Shown: positions 29,366-38,659, numbered from the stretch's first letter. The stretch: DNA of 64,000 nt from Burkholderiaceae bacterium (GCA_024235995.1 JACKLI010000001.1:3472001-3536000), one strand, 5' to 3'. Numbers and translations: made by a program. Notes: a model not told the origin generated them from the letters alone.

Positions 29366-30369
29366 CACGCCACCGTCAGCTTGACCAAGACTCCGGGCCG
29401 ATGGCACATGGGCAACGGATTCGACTGGGTATGCAGGTCGGTGCCACGATCGAACTTGCGCGGCTCCTGCTTGGCATAGAGCGTCTGCCCGATGGTGTTG
29501 ACCGTCTCGTTGAAGTCAGCCGGCGCGAAGTAGGTGCCGAAGGTATCCACCGTACCCAGCGGGAAGGCATGGGCCTCGCCAGCCGCGATAAAGCGACGGG
29601 TGGTGCCGGTGGGATCGGTTGCCTGCCCGCGATACTCCTCGAAGGTGATGCCGGCGTAGGTGAAGCCCCGGCGCACGTCGTTGATCAGGATGGCACCCTG
29701 CTGCCAGTTCTCGAACGCTTTCTCGACCTTGGCATGGCCGGTCAGGGCGGCGAAGAATTCGGGCGAGCACAGGCAGTGCACTCCGGTCATGAATTCGCCT
29801 TTGAGGTTGTCCTCGATCGCGGCCAGGGTCGCGAGGCATTTCGCCTTCACATTGGTGCCGGCATTGCCGAGGTCATAGGCGATGGTCTGCGGCGTGATGT
29901 CGAACTCGTCGAACAGGTCGTACAGCACGGAGCCATCGGCATCCAGAATGACGCCCTTGAGTGCACCCATGCGCAGGTGTTCCAGCGTGATCGCGTGCTT
30001 GTTACGCATGGTCTCCAGGTGGCGCGCGATGACGCCCGCGACGGCTTCTGTTTCAGTCTCCGAGCCAAAGGCGCGGATGCCCTGAACCTCTTCCGGCAGG
30101 ACGACATCGTCATGCGGGATGTGGGGGATCACGAACGAACGCAAGGTGCGCTTACCGCGCACACCGACCGTGCCCGGGGCGCCCGGCGGCAAGGTCGGCA
30201 GCAGGTTCAGTACGCCGTTCATCTCCTCGACGATGACCTGTCGCTGGCGCACCGGCTTGGCCGGCATCAAACCGAGATCCTCGATGCGGCCATAACGGTT
30301 GGGAAGAATGTTGATGGCCGCCGTGAGCGCCGCCATCGAGAACGCGGGATTGGTAAAAGGGTTCTGCAT
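29365..30369 (-). CDS. Major capsid protein, lambda gpE family
   Basis: 334 aa. NPFTNPAFSMAALTAAIN, DLGLMPAKPVRQRQVIVEE and LRSFVIPHIPHDDVVLPEE are typical of lambda-E-type HK97-fold capsids, as is the C-terminal FYAPADFNETVNTIGQ-like region (here YFAPADFNETVNTIGQ). Length equals lambda E (341). It forms the icosahedral head and is preceded by the decoration protein gene as in lambda D-E order. Confidence 0.93.
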   Translation of the reverse strand: MQNPFTNPAFSMAALTAAINILPNRYGRIEDLGLMPAKPVRQRQVIVEEMNGVLNLLPTLPPGAPGTVGVRGKRTLRSFVIPHIPHDDVVLPEEVQGIRAFGSETETEAVAGVIARHLETMRNKHAITLEHLRMGALKGVILDADGSVLYDLFDEFDITPQTIAYDLGNAGTNVKAKCLATLAAIEDNLKGEFMTGVHCLCSPEFFAALTGHAKVEKAFENWQQGAILINDVRRGFTYAGITFEEYRGQATDPTGTTRRFIAAGEAHAFPLGTVDTFGTYFAPADFNETVNTIGQTLYAKQEPRKFDRGTDLHTQSNPLPMCHRPGVLVKLTVA

Positions 30370-30383
30370 GGTTGTCTCCTAAT

Positions 30384-30761
30384 TCAGGCGGCGGTTCGGA
30401 CGAGGACGCCACGCGCTTCGATCTGAGCGATCGCAGTGGCCTTCTCGGTAGGGGTGATGGCGACCGGCCACACCAGGGCATGGCTGGCGACGATGGCGTG
30501 GCGGGAGATCAGCAGCGCGTCTTCCCGGTCGATCAGGGTCGCATCCACGTCAGCGGCGAGCACGCCGACCGCGTTCTCAGTGCCATCGGTGGCGGCCGGG
30601 TCGAGCGCTTTCAGCTTGCCGGTCGTACTGTCGCGGCCGACGATGGCGCCGAGCTGCAGGTTTTGACCGGCAGCAACCGTGGCCAGGTCGCGTGAATAGA
30701 GATTCGGCGCCTCGTACTTGAGGAGATCACCGAGGTTGTTGGTTTCCTGAATGGCAGACAT
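30384..30761 (-). CDS. Head decoration protein, lambda gpD family
   Basis: 125 aa. LLKYEAPNLYSRDLATVAAG, GAIVGRDSTTGKLKALDP and GVLAADVDATLIDREDALLI fit gpD-type trimeric decoration proteins, which stabilise expanded heads. It is 3 nt after the protease/scaffold gene and 14 nt before the capsid gene, the lambda order C-Nu3-D-E. Confidence 0.88.
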   Translation of the reverse strand: MSAIQETNNLGDLLKYEAPNLYSRDLATVAAGQNLQLGAIVGRDSTTGKLKALDPAATDGTENAVGVLAADVDATLIDREDALLISRHAIVASHALVWPVAITPTEKATAIAQIEARGVLVRTAA

Positions 30762-30764
30762 GGC

Positions 30765-31133
30765 TTACTCCTTCGTGGCGAGTTTCTTGACGGCGGCAAC
30801 GACCGGGCTGCTCTCCGGCTGCACGGTGGTTCCCGCATCGGCGGTGATGCGTGAGGCAATCTCCGGCTGTTCAGCGCGAGCTTCGAGCAGTGCGCGGCGG
30901 ACTTGGGACTCGTTCATCCCGGATGCGAGGAATTCCGCCGTGCGCTGTGGCGTGCCTGCGATCAGGCAGATCTCGGCAATGGCTTGTGCCTCGATCCGGC
31001 CGTTGGCGTGCGCACCGACGAGCGATGCAGACACGGGCGGGGTGGTGGGTTCTTGCGCTGGGGTGTCTGCCGGGTCTGGCGTGGCCTCCGGCTCGGATTC
31101 GTCCAGAGGGGGCTGCTGTTCGTGATCGGTCAT
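30765..31133 (-). CDS. Nested scaffolding protein (lambda Nu3 analogue)
   Basis: 122 aa, in frame with the protease, from an internal ATG at 31133 with GGAG 6-7 nt upstream (GGAGAAAACCATG). The product begins MTDHEQQPPLDESEPEAT and is acidic and Pro-rich, then helical (FLASGMNESQVRRALLEA). Expression of the scaffold from a start inside the protease gene is established for lambda C/Nu3; here it is inferred from the start site and composition. Confidence 0.75.
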   Translation of the reverse strand: MTDHEQQPPLDESEPEATPDPADTPAQEPTTPPVSASLVGAHANGRIEAQAIAEICLIAGTPQRTAEFLASGMNESQVRRALLEARAEQPEIASRITADAGTTVQPESSPVVAAVKKLATKE

Positions 31134-32084
31134 GGTTTTCTCCAAATGAGACTGTTGTTGGCTGGAAATCTGCGGAGGTGCGTTCCGTGAAGCAGGCGAG
31201 GCACGGGCGAGCGGGCCGCGCTTCGCGGCGCCCGTACTGGGTGTCGCCAGCCGGCGTTGCGCATCCAGTGCGTTGGAGAACTCGATCAGGACCTGATCGA
31301 AACTCATCACCGCGTCAGCCAGGCCTGCCGTCACAGCAGCCTCGCCGAAGAGCAGGCTGGCTTCGGTCGCCCGCACGGCATCGCTGTCCAGAGCTCGCAT
31401 TTGCGCGACCTGGCTGACGAAGATTCCGTAGAGCCGATCCACTTCCGCCTGCAGGGTGGAAGCCGCCTGTGGGGACAGCGGCGCGTGGGGAGAAAAGTCG
31501 TTTTTGTGGTGGCCGGCGTAGATTGCGGTGAAGTCGATGCCGTCCTTGGCATCCTTGACCGACTGATCGACGTGCAGCGCAATAACACCAATGGACCCCA
31601 CCCCGGCGGTTTGGGACAGGGTCAGGCGTGATGCGGCGGCGGCAATCGCGTAAGCCGCCGAGTACGCGGAGTCATTGGCATGCGCCCACACCGGCTTGAT
31701 GTCGTTGGCGGCGCGAATCCGCTCGGCCAGCTCAAACACGCCACCCGCTTCGCCGCCGGGCGAATCTAGGTCGAGCAGGATGCCGCTGACCTGTGGGTCC
31801 GCCAGCGCGGCGTCGAGGCGTGCCGCGATTTCCCCATAGGAGGTCAGGCCAGACGCCGCCTCCAGTCCCATCGCCCGTCGTACCAGGGTGCCGTGCACGG
31901 GAATGATCGCGATGCCGGGCTGCCCGACCGCAGTGCCGGCTTTCGAAGTGGGAAGCGGGACGGCAGCATCGATCTCGGGCAATCCGATGCGCGGGCCGAG
32001 GACGGACAGGATCACGTCCAGTTTCGAACGCGCAATGAGAAGCGGCGTCCCGTAGAGACGGGACGCCAGGTGTACGAGCTGCAT
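30765..32084 (-). CDS. Head maturation protease, S49 family (lambda gpC-like)
   Basis: 439 aa from ATG 32084 (MQLVHLASRLYG). The ClpP/SppA-type S49 domain spans about 55-260: GILLDLDSPGGEAGG (101-115), DSAYSAAYAIAAAA with the likely nucleophile S142, VGSIGVIALHVDQS, and the probable general base K194 in GHHKNDFSP. The C-terminal 120 residues (from M318) are a Pro/Glu-rich linker and a helical tail that doubles as scaffold. It cleaves scaffold and portal during prohead maturation. It starts 4 nt before the portal stop boundary, so the two are coupled. Confidence 0.9.
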   Translation of the reverse strand: MQLVHLASRLYGTPLLIARSKLDVILSVLGPRIGLPEIDAAVPLPTSKAGTAVGQPGIAIIPVHGTLVRRAMGLEAASGLTSYGEIAARLDAALADPQVSGILLDLDSPGGEAGGVFELAERIRAANDIKPVWAHANDSAYSAAYAIAAAASRLTLSQTAGVGSIGVIALHVDQSVKDAKDGIDFTAIYAGHHKNDFSPHAPLSPQAASTLQAEVDRLYGIFVSQVAQMRALDSDAVRATEASLLFGEAAVTAGLADAVMSFDQVLIEFSNALDAQRRLATPSTGAAKRGPLARASPASRNAPPQISSQQQSHLEKTMTDHEQQPPLDESEPEATPDPADTPAQEPTTPPVSASLVGAHANGRIEAQAIAEICLIAGTPQRTAEFLASGMNESQVRRALLEARAEQPEIASRITADAGTTVQPESSPVVAAVKKLATKE

Positions 32085-32085
32085 A

Positions 32086-33579
32086 TCAGTTGTCCTGGGG
32101 TTCTTGCGGCGGAGCCGGAGTGGCGGTCGCCGAGGCGTTGACGGGCGATTTGTCGTGGCGCGGGTCGGAGTCGAAGACCAGCCCCAGCTCATCGGCCCGC
32201 TGGTTGTCGGCCGCGATCTCGCGGTCGATGTCTTCGGCGTCGTAGCCGAAGGCGGAAATGGCTTCGGAGCGCGAAAGCAGCCCGGCACGGATTGCGGTGA
32301 GCATCGCGTCGAACTCCTTCTTCGGATCGACCCACTGCCAGCCCTGCGGAATCCATTTGGCGGCCAGGTATTCCCGTTTGCGTCCGACGAAGCCCGAGAG
32401 ATCGAGTGCACCTTCGAGCGCAGCCTGTTCCATCCATGCGCGCCAGATCGGGCGGCAGAGCTGGTGGACGATCACGCCATGCTGGATCGCTTCGCAGCGG
32501 CGGCGAAACTCCAGCAATCCGGCGCGGATCGACGAGTAGTTCACCTGCGTCAGATCGCCGGTGAGCATCTCGTAAGTGATGCCCATCGCGGCGGCGACGG
32601 CCCGGAACTGCATGCGCAGGAACTCGGCATAACTGGCTCCGACGTCAGCCGGTTGGCTGAACTTCACGTCCTCACCAGGCTCCAGCAGCTGCAAGGTCCC
32701 GGGTTCCAGTCCTGCCAGGGACACGCCGTTGGCGTCCGCCAGCCCTTCGCCGATGAGGTTGTCCTCGGGCGCCAGGCGGGTAATGAAGCCCGCGAACATC
32801 GCCGCCGTCTTTTTGCGCACCAGTTCGGCGTCGTCGTACTGGTCCAGCTCATTGAGTTTGACCAGCGCCCGCGCCAACCACGGCTCGCCCCGGATCTGGC
32901 CAGGACGCAGCGGACGGAACAGGTGGATGATCTCGGAGGCAGGCACGCGCACGGTGTCCATGCCACCCGTGCCGGACATTGGCGCCAAGGCGCCATCACC
33001 GGGATGCGAGCGATACAGGTGGTAGGCGACGCGGCGGCCGAGCCGATCGAACTCGATGCCGGCCCGTACCACGTTGCCGGAAGGTAGCTCCAGGTTCATC
33101 GTCATGGGCAAGTGTTCGGGTTCCAGCAGCTGGAGCTGGAGGCCAACCGCCAGACCGTCTTCGGGTCGGCGATAGCGCAGCCGCACCAGTGCCTCCCCGC
33201 CTTCCAGCATTGCCCGGCAGGCGAGTGCTTGCAGGCCGTAGAAGTCGGTCAAGCCGGCTGCGTCGGCATCGCTGCACCAGTCCCACCAGAGGGCGTGAAT
33301 GGCTTCCCGTAGTGCGTTGTCCGCGAGCATCGACTGCGGCTTGATGCCCGTGCCGATCGCGTTGGCGACGAAGGCCTCCACGCCGGCGGCCGCCCAAGCG
33401 TTGCGTCGCACCAGATCGCGGCTTTTGGCGCGGAGCTCGTTCTGGGTGAAGGCCAGCGCGGCAACGGCACCAGGATTTCCGACCTGCCAGGCAATCGCTC
33501 GCCGACCACCGCCGATACCGTCGTAAGTCGGCGACGGGCCGCCAAACATGCCGCGCCGAAGTTTGGAGAACCAGCTCAT
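32086..33579 (-). CDS. Portal protein, lambda gpB family
   Basis: 497 aa. NELRAKSRDLVRRNAWAAAG, the ANAIGTGIKPQ motif, AGLTDFYGLQALACRAMLEGG and QVNYSSIRAGLLEFRR are conserved in lambda-type portals (A.GIGTGI.., YSS.R...). It forms the dodecameric vertex ring for DNA entry and exit. It follows gpW with a 1-nt overlap. Full length for the family. Confidence 0.93.
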   Translation of the reverse strand: MSWFSKLRRGMFGGPSPTYDGIGGGRRAIAWQVGNPGAVAALAFTQNELRAKSRDLVRRNAWAAAGVEAFVANAIGTGIKPQSMLADNALREAIHALWWDWCSDADAAGLTDFYGLQALACRAMLEGGEALVRLRYRRPEDGLAVGLQLQLLEPEHLPMTMNLELPSGNVVRAGIEFDRLGRRVAYHLYRSHPGDGALAPMSGTGGMDTVRVPASEIIHLFRPLRPGQIRGEPWLARALVKLNELDQYDDAELVRKKTAAMFAGFITRLAPEDNLIGEGLADANGVSLAGLEPGTLQLLEPGEDVKFSQPADVGASYAEFLRMQFRAVAAAMGITYEMLTGDLTQVNYSSIRAGLLEFRRRCEAIQHGVIVHQLCRPIWRAWMEQAALEGALDLSGFVGRKREYLAAKWIPQGWQWVDPKKEFDAMLTAIRAGLLSRSEAISAFGYDAEDIDREIAADNQRADELGLVFDSDPRHDKSPVNASATATPAPPQEPQDN

Positions 33580-33785
33580 CAGGTGGCCTTCCGGGTCGTG
33601 ACGCGCAACTGACGGACGAGGCTTTTCCCTGAATTTCGGGCGATCTCTGTCTCGACAGTTCGAATGGCGGCCTGCAACTCTTCGACTGAGCGGTACTCAA
33701 TCGTTTTGTCGCCGAAGCTCACACGGCGCTCGCCAGTGGCCAGCGCACGCTTCAACGCGTCGAGCTCAGTAGTGGTGTAAGTCAT
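33579..33785 (-). CDS. gpW-like head-tail connector
   Basis: 68 aa. YTTTELDALKRALATGERRV followed by SVEELQAAIRTVETEI is the classic lambda gpW pattern (T..EL..L..A..SG...V..G.). It plugs the head after DNA packaging. Lies between large terminase and portal as in lambda (A-W-B). Confidence 0.9.
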   Translation of the reverse strand: MTYTTTELDALKRALATGERRVSFGDKTIEYRSVEELQAAIRTVETEIARNSGKSLVRQLRVTTRKAT

Positions 33786-34428
33786 CGTGTCCTCATCGGC
33801 ACATCTGTCAGCTGAGCCAGCGGCTCCTAATCACTCGTCGCCCGGTGCTGCGGGGCGCAGAAACAGCGAGGCCACCGCGTTGGGTGGCCTCGTCAGTCGT
33901 TGTGGTGGTCACGGGGTCAGGCGGATCTGCCATCCCCAGTTGTCGCTCCAGCTCGCGCCAATGGCGTTCGTCGAAGCGATCCAGTCCCGCCGCTGAAGCG
34001 GCTGCGCGGGCGTAGACGTAGCAGTCCAGCGCCTCGTTACGCTCGCGCATCTTTTGCCACTCCCGGATGGGAAAGCCATTCCGGTCGCGTCGCGTGATGA
34101 GTTGTTCCGCGCAGAGCTGCTGAATGAACTCTGCGTCCACATTCGGCAGATGGATGAATCCGGCCGGATAGATCGCGGTGATACCGTCCTCGGCCACATC
34201 TGCCGATTTGCGCAGGTTGTTGTAGAGCTCGAGCTTGGCAATGCCGACGGCGACCGAGAACACCTTGATGCCTCGGCGCAGCTTCTTGCCGCCCTTGGAT
34301 ATATCCACGGCGGTGGGGGTCCCGATCAGTGCCGCGCCGCGCGCGACACCTTTGATGGCCATGATGCGCGGGTCGCGACTGGCCCGCACGAAGGTATAGG
34401 CCTCTTGGGTGGCAAACCCAGTGTCTAA

Positions 34429-35749
34429 CAGGCCGTTGAAAAATCCCCTGCGAGCGTCCGCGTCGGCCGCTACGATCTGAAGCCATCCCGCAACAACTGC
34501 GACAAGAAAGATGAGAGGCAACCAAGACTTCCAGGGGGCGATGTTCAGCTACATCAGCCTTGAAGAAAGAGTGCCAGCGGCACACCCGCTGCGCAAGTTG
34601 CGCGCCGTGGTGGATGCGCTGCTGGCGAGCATGAACAGCGAGTTCGAAGCGGTGTACGCCCGCCGTGGCCGACCGTCGGTGCCGCCGGAGATGCTGCTCA
34701 AGGCCTTGCTGCTGCAAATCCTGTTCTCCATCCGCAGCGAACGCCAGCTGGTCGAGGCGGTCAACTACAACCTGCTGTACCGCTGGTTCGTCGGCCTGAA
34801 CATCGAGGACAAAGTTTGGGACCACTCCACCTTCAGCGCCAACCGCGAACGCCTCTTCAACGAAGACCTGGCGCGCGCCTTCTTCGAGCGCGTCAAGCTC
34901 AGCGCCCAGTGGGGCCGGCTTGCCAGCGACGAACACTTCAGCGTGGACGGCACGCTGATTGAGGCCTGGGCCTCGCACAAGAGTTTCAAACGCAAAGACG
35001 ACGACAGCGGCACGCCACCCGGACGCAACCCCGAGGTGAACTTCAAAGGGCAGGAGCGCTGCAACGGCACCCATGCCAGCACCACCGATGCCGATGCCCG
35101 GCTGTTCAAGAAGAGCGCGGGCGACAAGTCCCGCCTGTGCCACATGGGGCACATCCTCATGGAGAACCGCAACGGTCTGATCGTGGATGTGGAGATCACA
35201 CATGCCAGTGGCACCGCCGAGCGCGAGGCGGCGCTGGCGATGCTCAAACGCCGGGGCAACAGGAACAAGCGGGCCACGGTCGGCGCCGACAAGGGCTACG
35301 ACAGCAAGGCCTTCATCAAGGGCTGTCGCCGGCTCTTGGTCACGCCGCACGTGGCGGCCAAGGACAAGCACTCTGCAGTCGATGGGCGCATCAAGCGCCA
35401 CGAGGGCTACAAAACCAGCCTCAAAGTGCGCAAGCGAATCGAGGAGGCCTTTGGCTGGATCAAGACAGTGGGCGGTCTGGCCAAGACCAAATTGATCGGT
35501 CAGGCCAAGCTCGCGGGCCAGGCGCTGCTGTGCTTTGCCACCTACAACCTGGTGCGCATGGGCAGTCTGGGCGGTTGGTGGGACGCGCATCATGCGTGAA
35601 CCATGGGATACGTGCGCCCGGAACGGGCAAAACGGCCTGCAAACAGGCCGAAATGGCCGCTCCAATCGCTGCGCAGGCCAGTTTGCGCGATCCGTTTCTT
35701 CGAAATCCACGACCCTGGCGCGTTCGATGAGCATTTTTTCAACGGCCTG
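34429..35749 (+). mobile_element. IS5-type insertion sequence (1321 bp)
   Basis: Inverted ends CAGGCCGTTGAAAAA (left) and its complement TTTTTCAACGGCCTG (right). A 4-bp target duplication CTAA is at 34425-34428 and 35750-35753, the usual length for IS5-family elements. It holds one transposase gene on the plus strand, opposite to the interrupted terminase. About 150 bp after the transposase contain no gene. Confidence 0.95.
34511..35599 (+). CDS. IS5/IS1182-type DDE transposase
   Basis: 362 aa, starting MRGNQDFQGAMFSYISLEER. The N-terminal DUF772-type domain (LRKLRAVVDALLASM, MLLKALLLQILFSIRSERQL) is followed by the DDE domain: FSVDGTLIEAWAS (D1), VGADKGYDSKAF (D2) and RKRIEEAFGWIK (E with the R-x3-E-x6-K signature). 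It is full length and carries all three acidic residues, so it is probably active. Subgroup not certain. Confidence 0.92.
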   Translation: MRGNQDFQGAMFSYISLEERVPAAHPLRKLRAVVDALLASMNSEFEAVYARRGRPSVPPEMLLKALLLQILFSIRSERQLVEAVNYNLLYRWFVGLNIEDKVWDHSTFSANRERLFNEDLARAFFERVKLSAQWGRLASDEHFSVDGTLIEAWASHKSFKRKDDDSGTPPGRNPEVNFKGQERCNGTHASTTDADARLFKKSAGDKSRLCHMGHILMENRNGLIVDVEITHASGTAEREAALAMLKRRGNRNKRATVGADKGYDSKAFIKGCRRLLVTPHVAAKDKHSAVDGRIKRHEGYKTSLKVRKRIEEAFGWIKTVGGLAKTKLIGQAKLAGQALLCFATYNLVRMGSLGGWWDAHHA

Positions 35750-37090
35750 CTAAGGCGAACCGTGCCAGCGGCATCGCCGCGCCGGACGCGTGCGTCCAGT
35801 TTTCCGCGAGCAGATCCGCCAGTTGTTTCCAAACCGCATCCCGCGCGGTGTCGCCCATCAAGACGCGATGCTCGACCAGCCATGATTCCTTGCCGCGCCC
35901 GAAGGCCCAGATTGAGGCTTCGATGCGGTCCTTCTGGACATCCGCGCCGCCCACGAGCAGGAGTCCACCGGGAGGAATCGATCCGACCGGGTAGTCCTCG
36001 CGCCGCTCGACGAGGCGTTGCCAATCCGGTGCTTCGCCTTCCTCGACCCAGGTCTCACCCAGTTCGGTGTTCTTGAACGTCTTGATGGCCGCCGCAGAAC
36101 CCGACTCCTTGCTCACAGCCAGTTCCCAGGCGACGGCGATCTCGCGCCAACTGCGCCAGCCGACCGGGCTGTAGAGTGACGACAAGTGAAAGCCAGCCGT
36201 CTTGGCGCCATTCTCTGGTGCCAATGCGCGCCACTCGCCGTGTTCCAGCATCCAGGTCTTGTGGTGCTCGGAAATCGGCGCATCGCAGGATTCGCAAACA
36301 TAGGCGGCGCTGTCCGGTTGTCCCTTCTCCCAGCGCAGTTGCTCGAAGCGCAGCCATTGGCGGTGCGAGCAATGCGGGCACGGCAAAAAGTAGCGACGCT
36401 GGTCGGATGTTTCATATTCCCGTTCGATGGCGCTCGCACCCGAGATTGTTGGTGTCGAAACGATGAAAATCTTACGGCGCGAGAAGGTTCTGGTACGCGC
36501 CTCGGCAAGTGAAATCGCGTCGCCTTCACCCTCAACGTCCAGCGGATAGCCATCCACCTCGTCGAGGAACAGGTAGCGCACTGGCATCGACCGCAGTCCG
36601 ACCGCGCTGTTGGCGCCCGTCATCACCAGGACGCCGCCCCGGAATTCCTTCGAAAGAATAGTGTTGCCCGAGTCCCGGCTCCTGGCCGGTGCAATCAAAT
36701 CGGCCAGAACACCCGACTCCTCAATCAGTGGGTCGATCCGCTGCTTGGAGTTGCGCTTGGCCATTTCCACTGTCGGCCAGACGGCCATCATTGGCCCCGG
36801 CGCGTGGTGGATGACGTAGCCGATCCAGTTCGATCCCATCTCGGTCGCGCCGAGTTGGGCCGCCTTCATGAACACCACACGTTCGACCGGCGAGGTCGGC
36901 GACAGGCAATCCATGATGGCCTTCAGGTAGGGCGTACGGTTGGTGCGCCAGCGTCCCGGTTCGGCAGATGCCTTACTGGAGAGCATCCGGTGGCGATCCG
37001 ACCATTCGGACACAGTGAGCAGTGGGTCCGGCGTCAGCCCTTCGCGCCATGCGCGCTCGATCTCGGCAGCACCCTCGTAATCGTTCATCA

Positions 37091-37657
37091 TCAGTCCACG
37101 CGCGGTCGCAGTTCGCCCAGTTCGATCAGGTGCTCGCGGACGACGGCGTCCAGGGCCACATGCATCTGATGAGGATCAATCCCAAGCTGGGATGCCATCT
37201 GCCCAGACACACGGGCGGGCCAGTTCAACCAAGCATCACGCTCCACGCGTGCGAGATGGAATACGTGCGCCACTGCCTTGGCCCGGTCGACCAGTTCTTC
37301 CTTTTTCTCGGCTAGCTCGACCTGCTTGAGTTTGGCCTTCAGTACTTCGTTGACTGTGCGCGCATGCAACAGTGAGGTACCACCAGTCGACAAGGGTGGG
37401 ACGCCTGCATCTGGGGTTTCGCGTTGCGCGGGCTGTTTAGAGGCTGCAGGCTCGACCTGCACCTTAGATGTTTGTGCCGGTTCTGGTGCTGCGACTTTGC
37501 GTTGCTGCAGGGTGTTTTGCGCCCACTGCGCGTCCGCCGTGTCCGGATCAATCGTGCCGTCAGGCAGCGGTGTGATCCGCCCGGTGTCGATGGCCTTTTT
37601 CACGGCCACGTGCGACACGCCACGGTGGCGCGCGTAGGCGCGAATCGAGAGTCCCAT
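37091..37657 (-). CDS. Small terminase subunit (Nu1-like)
   Basis: 188 aa from ATG 37657, preceded by AAGG at 5 nt; an in-frame GTG at 37669 is an alternative. The N-terminal helix-turn-helix (LSIRAYARHRGVSHVAVKKAI) would bind the cos or pac site (locator). A variable Ala/Pro/Gln linker follows, then a C-terminal helical part (EVLKAKLKQVELAEKKEELV) for oligomerisation and TerL contact. Overlaps the large terminase start by 1 nt. A cos site is expected just upstream but was not identified. Confidence 0.82.
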   Translation of the reverse strand: MGLSIRAYARHRGVSHVAVKKAIDTGRITPLPDGTIDPDTADAQWAQNTLQQRKVAAPEPAQTSKVQVEPAASKQPAQRETPDAGVPPLSTGGTSLLHARTVNEVLKAKLKQVELAEKKEELVDRAKAVAHVFHLARVERDAWLNWPARVSGQMASQLGIDPHQMHVALDAVVREHLIELGELRPRVD

Positions 37658-37697
37658 CGTCACCTTCACTCATTTTTTCGTCATGTCCGCAGATTGA

Positions 37698-37725
37698 GCT
37701 TGGCTTCCATCGGGAACAGCGCGTT
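37698..37725 (+). promoter_or_regulatory. 28-bp leader element, copy A (before DUF6900 gene)
   Basis: GCTTGGCTTC, 8 variable bases, then ACAGCGCGTT. It ends 39 nt before ATG 37765. The same element occurs at 38001-38028, 38660-38687 and 56824-56851, always 37-41 nt before a start codon. Function unknown; see findings. Confidence 0.75.
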
Positions 37726-37764
37726 CATCACGTCACGCCAACCACCCCCCGAAAGGAACACGCC

Positions 37765-37971
37765 ATGAGCCAGATCGACACCATCCTGACCCTGATCGCC
37801 CAGAAGCATCTCGGCATCGAAACCCTGCAAACCCGCAACTCGGACAGCCTCGACTTCCACGACACGGCGGTGTGGTGCCTCAAGGATGCGCTGGAAGCGA
37901 CCTTCAAGGCGGGCGTCGAACTTGGCGCAGCGAGCCCGAAGGCCTCTGAAGCGGAAATCGCCAAGGACTGA
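37765..37971 (+). CDS. DUF6900-like small protein
   Basis: 68 aa. SQIDTILTLIAQKHLGIETLQTR, given only as MSQIDTILTLIAQKHL, then DSLDFHDTAVWCLKDALEAT and a Lys/Ala-rich end. This is the compact helical pattern of DUF6900 proteins of mobile elements; function unknown. Ribosome site GAAAGGAA 8 nt upstream. It is the first of three plus-strand genes set against the minus-strand prophage, each with its own leader element, so probably an independently expressed moron cluster. Confidence 0.75.
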   Translation: MSQIDTILTLIAQKHLGIETLQTRNSDSLDFHDTAVWCLKDALEATFKAGVELGAASPKASEAEIAKD

Positions 37972-38000
37972 TCGGAAAGCTGCGAAGCCCCGCGATAAGC

Positions 38001-38028
38001 GCTTGGCTTCAGTCCCGGACAGCGCGTT
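38001..38028 (+). promoter_or_regulatory. 28-bp leader element, copy B (before DUF3489 gene)
   Basis: GCTTGGCTTC, AGTCCCGG, ACAGCGCGTT. Ends 37 nt before ATG 38066. It is in the 94-bp gap after the DUF6900 gene; a TAA lies directly upstream in the frame that would read LGF, so it is not part of a longer conserved ORF here. Confidence 0.75.
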
Positions 38029-38065
38029 CATCACATCGTCATCCACCACCCCGAAGGAGCAGCAA

Positions 38066-38629
38066 ATGACCACCACCAGCCTGACCCCAGCCCAGCATGC
38101 CATCCTGGCCAAGGCCATCAACACCAGCGCAGGCAAGATCGACTGGTTCCCCGACAACATCAAAGGCGGCGCGCGCAAGAAAGTGCTCGACGGGATGTTC
38201 AACCGTGCCCTGATCACGCCCGATGGCGAGGGCTGGTGCGTCGCCGCCGAGGGCTACGACGCCCTGGGCATGCCACGCCCGGGGGTGAACAAGAATGGCA
38301 TCGGTCAATTCGAAGCCAATCTCGACCAGATCATCGCCAACGCAGAAGGCGCGCGAGCCGCCATGAGCGATCCCGAACTGGAAGCCGCCGTAACCGCCGC
38401 CGAAGCAACGTGGGTCAAGCCGCGCACCCGCGACAACAGCAAGCAAGCCGAAGTGATCCGGATGCTGCAACGCCCCGAGGGCGCAACCATCGGCCAGATC
38501 TGCGCCGCCACCGGTTGGCAGGCGCACACAGTGCGCGGCACCTTCGCCGGTGCCTTCAAGAAGAAGCTCGGCCTGACTATCGTCTCGGACAAGGCTTCGG
38601 GCGGTGAGCGGATCTACCGGATTGCCTGA
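38066..38629 (+). CDS. DUF3489 winged-helix-like protein
   Basis: 187 aa from ATG 38066 (GAAGGAGC 7 nt upstream). The N-terminal half (TSLTPAQHAILAKAINTSAG, FPDNIKGGARKKVLDGMFNR) looks like a small DNA-binding fold. The C-terminal 65 residues (KQAEVIRMLQRPEGATIGQI, AATGWQAHTVRGTFAGAFKK) are a clear winged-helix, the DUF3489 region, and end KASGGERIYRIA. DUF3489 genes often travel with DUF2924 and serine recombinases, both present at 56.9-58.7 kb. Probably a regulator; targets unknown. Confidence 0.82.
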   Translation: MTTTSLTPAQHAILAKAINTSAGKIDWFPDNIKGGARKKVLDGMFNRALITPDGEGWCVAAEGYDALGMPRPGVNKNGIGQFEANLDQIIANAEGARAAMSDPELEAAVTAAEATWVKPRTRDNSKQAEVIRMLQRPEGATIGQICAATGWQAHTVRGTFAGAFKKKLGLTIVSDKASGGERIYRIA

Positions 38630-38659
38630 TTAGAAAGATCGAGAGAGAGGCCAAGCAGC

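Larger units (their letters stand above)
33808..37091 (-). pseudogene. Large terminase subunit (lambda gpA family) split by IS5-type element
   Basis: The N-terminal 447 codons run from 37091 to 35750, and the C-terminal part from 34424 to 33808. Removing the IS and one CTAA duplication joins ...RFAL to DTGFATQEAY in frame, giving 652 aa (lambda gpA 641). ATPase features: FMKAAQLGATEMGSN (variant Walker A) and RYLFLDEVDGYP (Walker B). A zinc-ribbon CPHCSHRQW...CESC lies near 235-265, and GGADVQKDRIE marks the first nuclease Asp. The insertion separates that Asp from the rest of the nuclease domain. Packaging by this protein should be lost, so the prophage cannot form DNA-filled particles on its own. 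Confidence 0.92.

Noticed and set aside
35755..36076. Short plus-strand ORFs beyond the IS5-type element
   Set aside because: Antisense to the terminase N-terminal half; Arg/Pro-rich composition typical of shadows.
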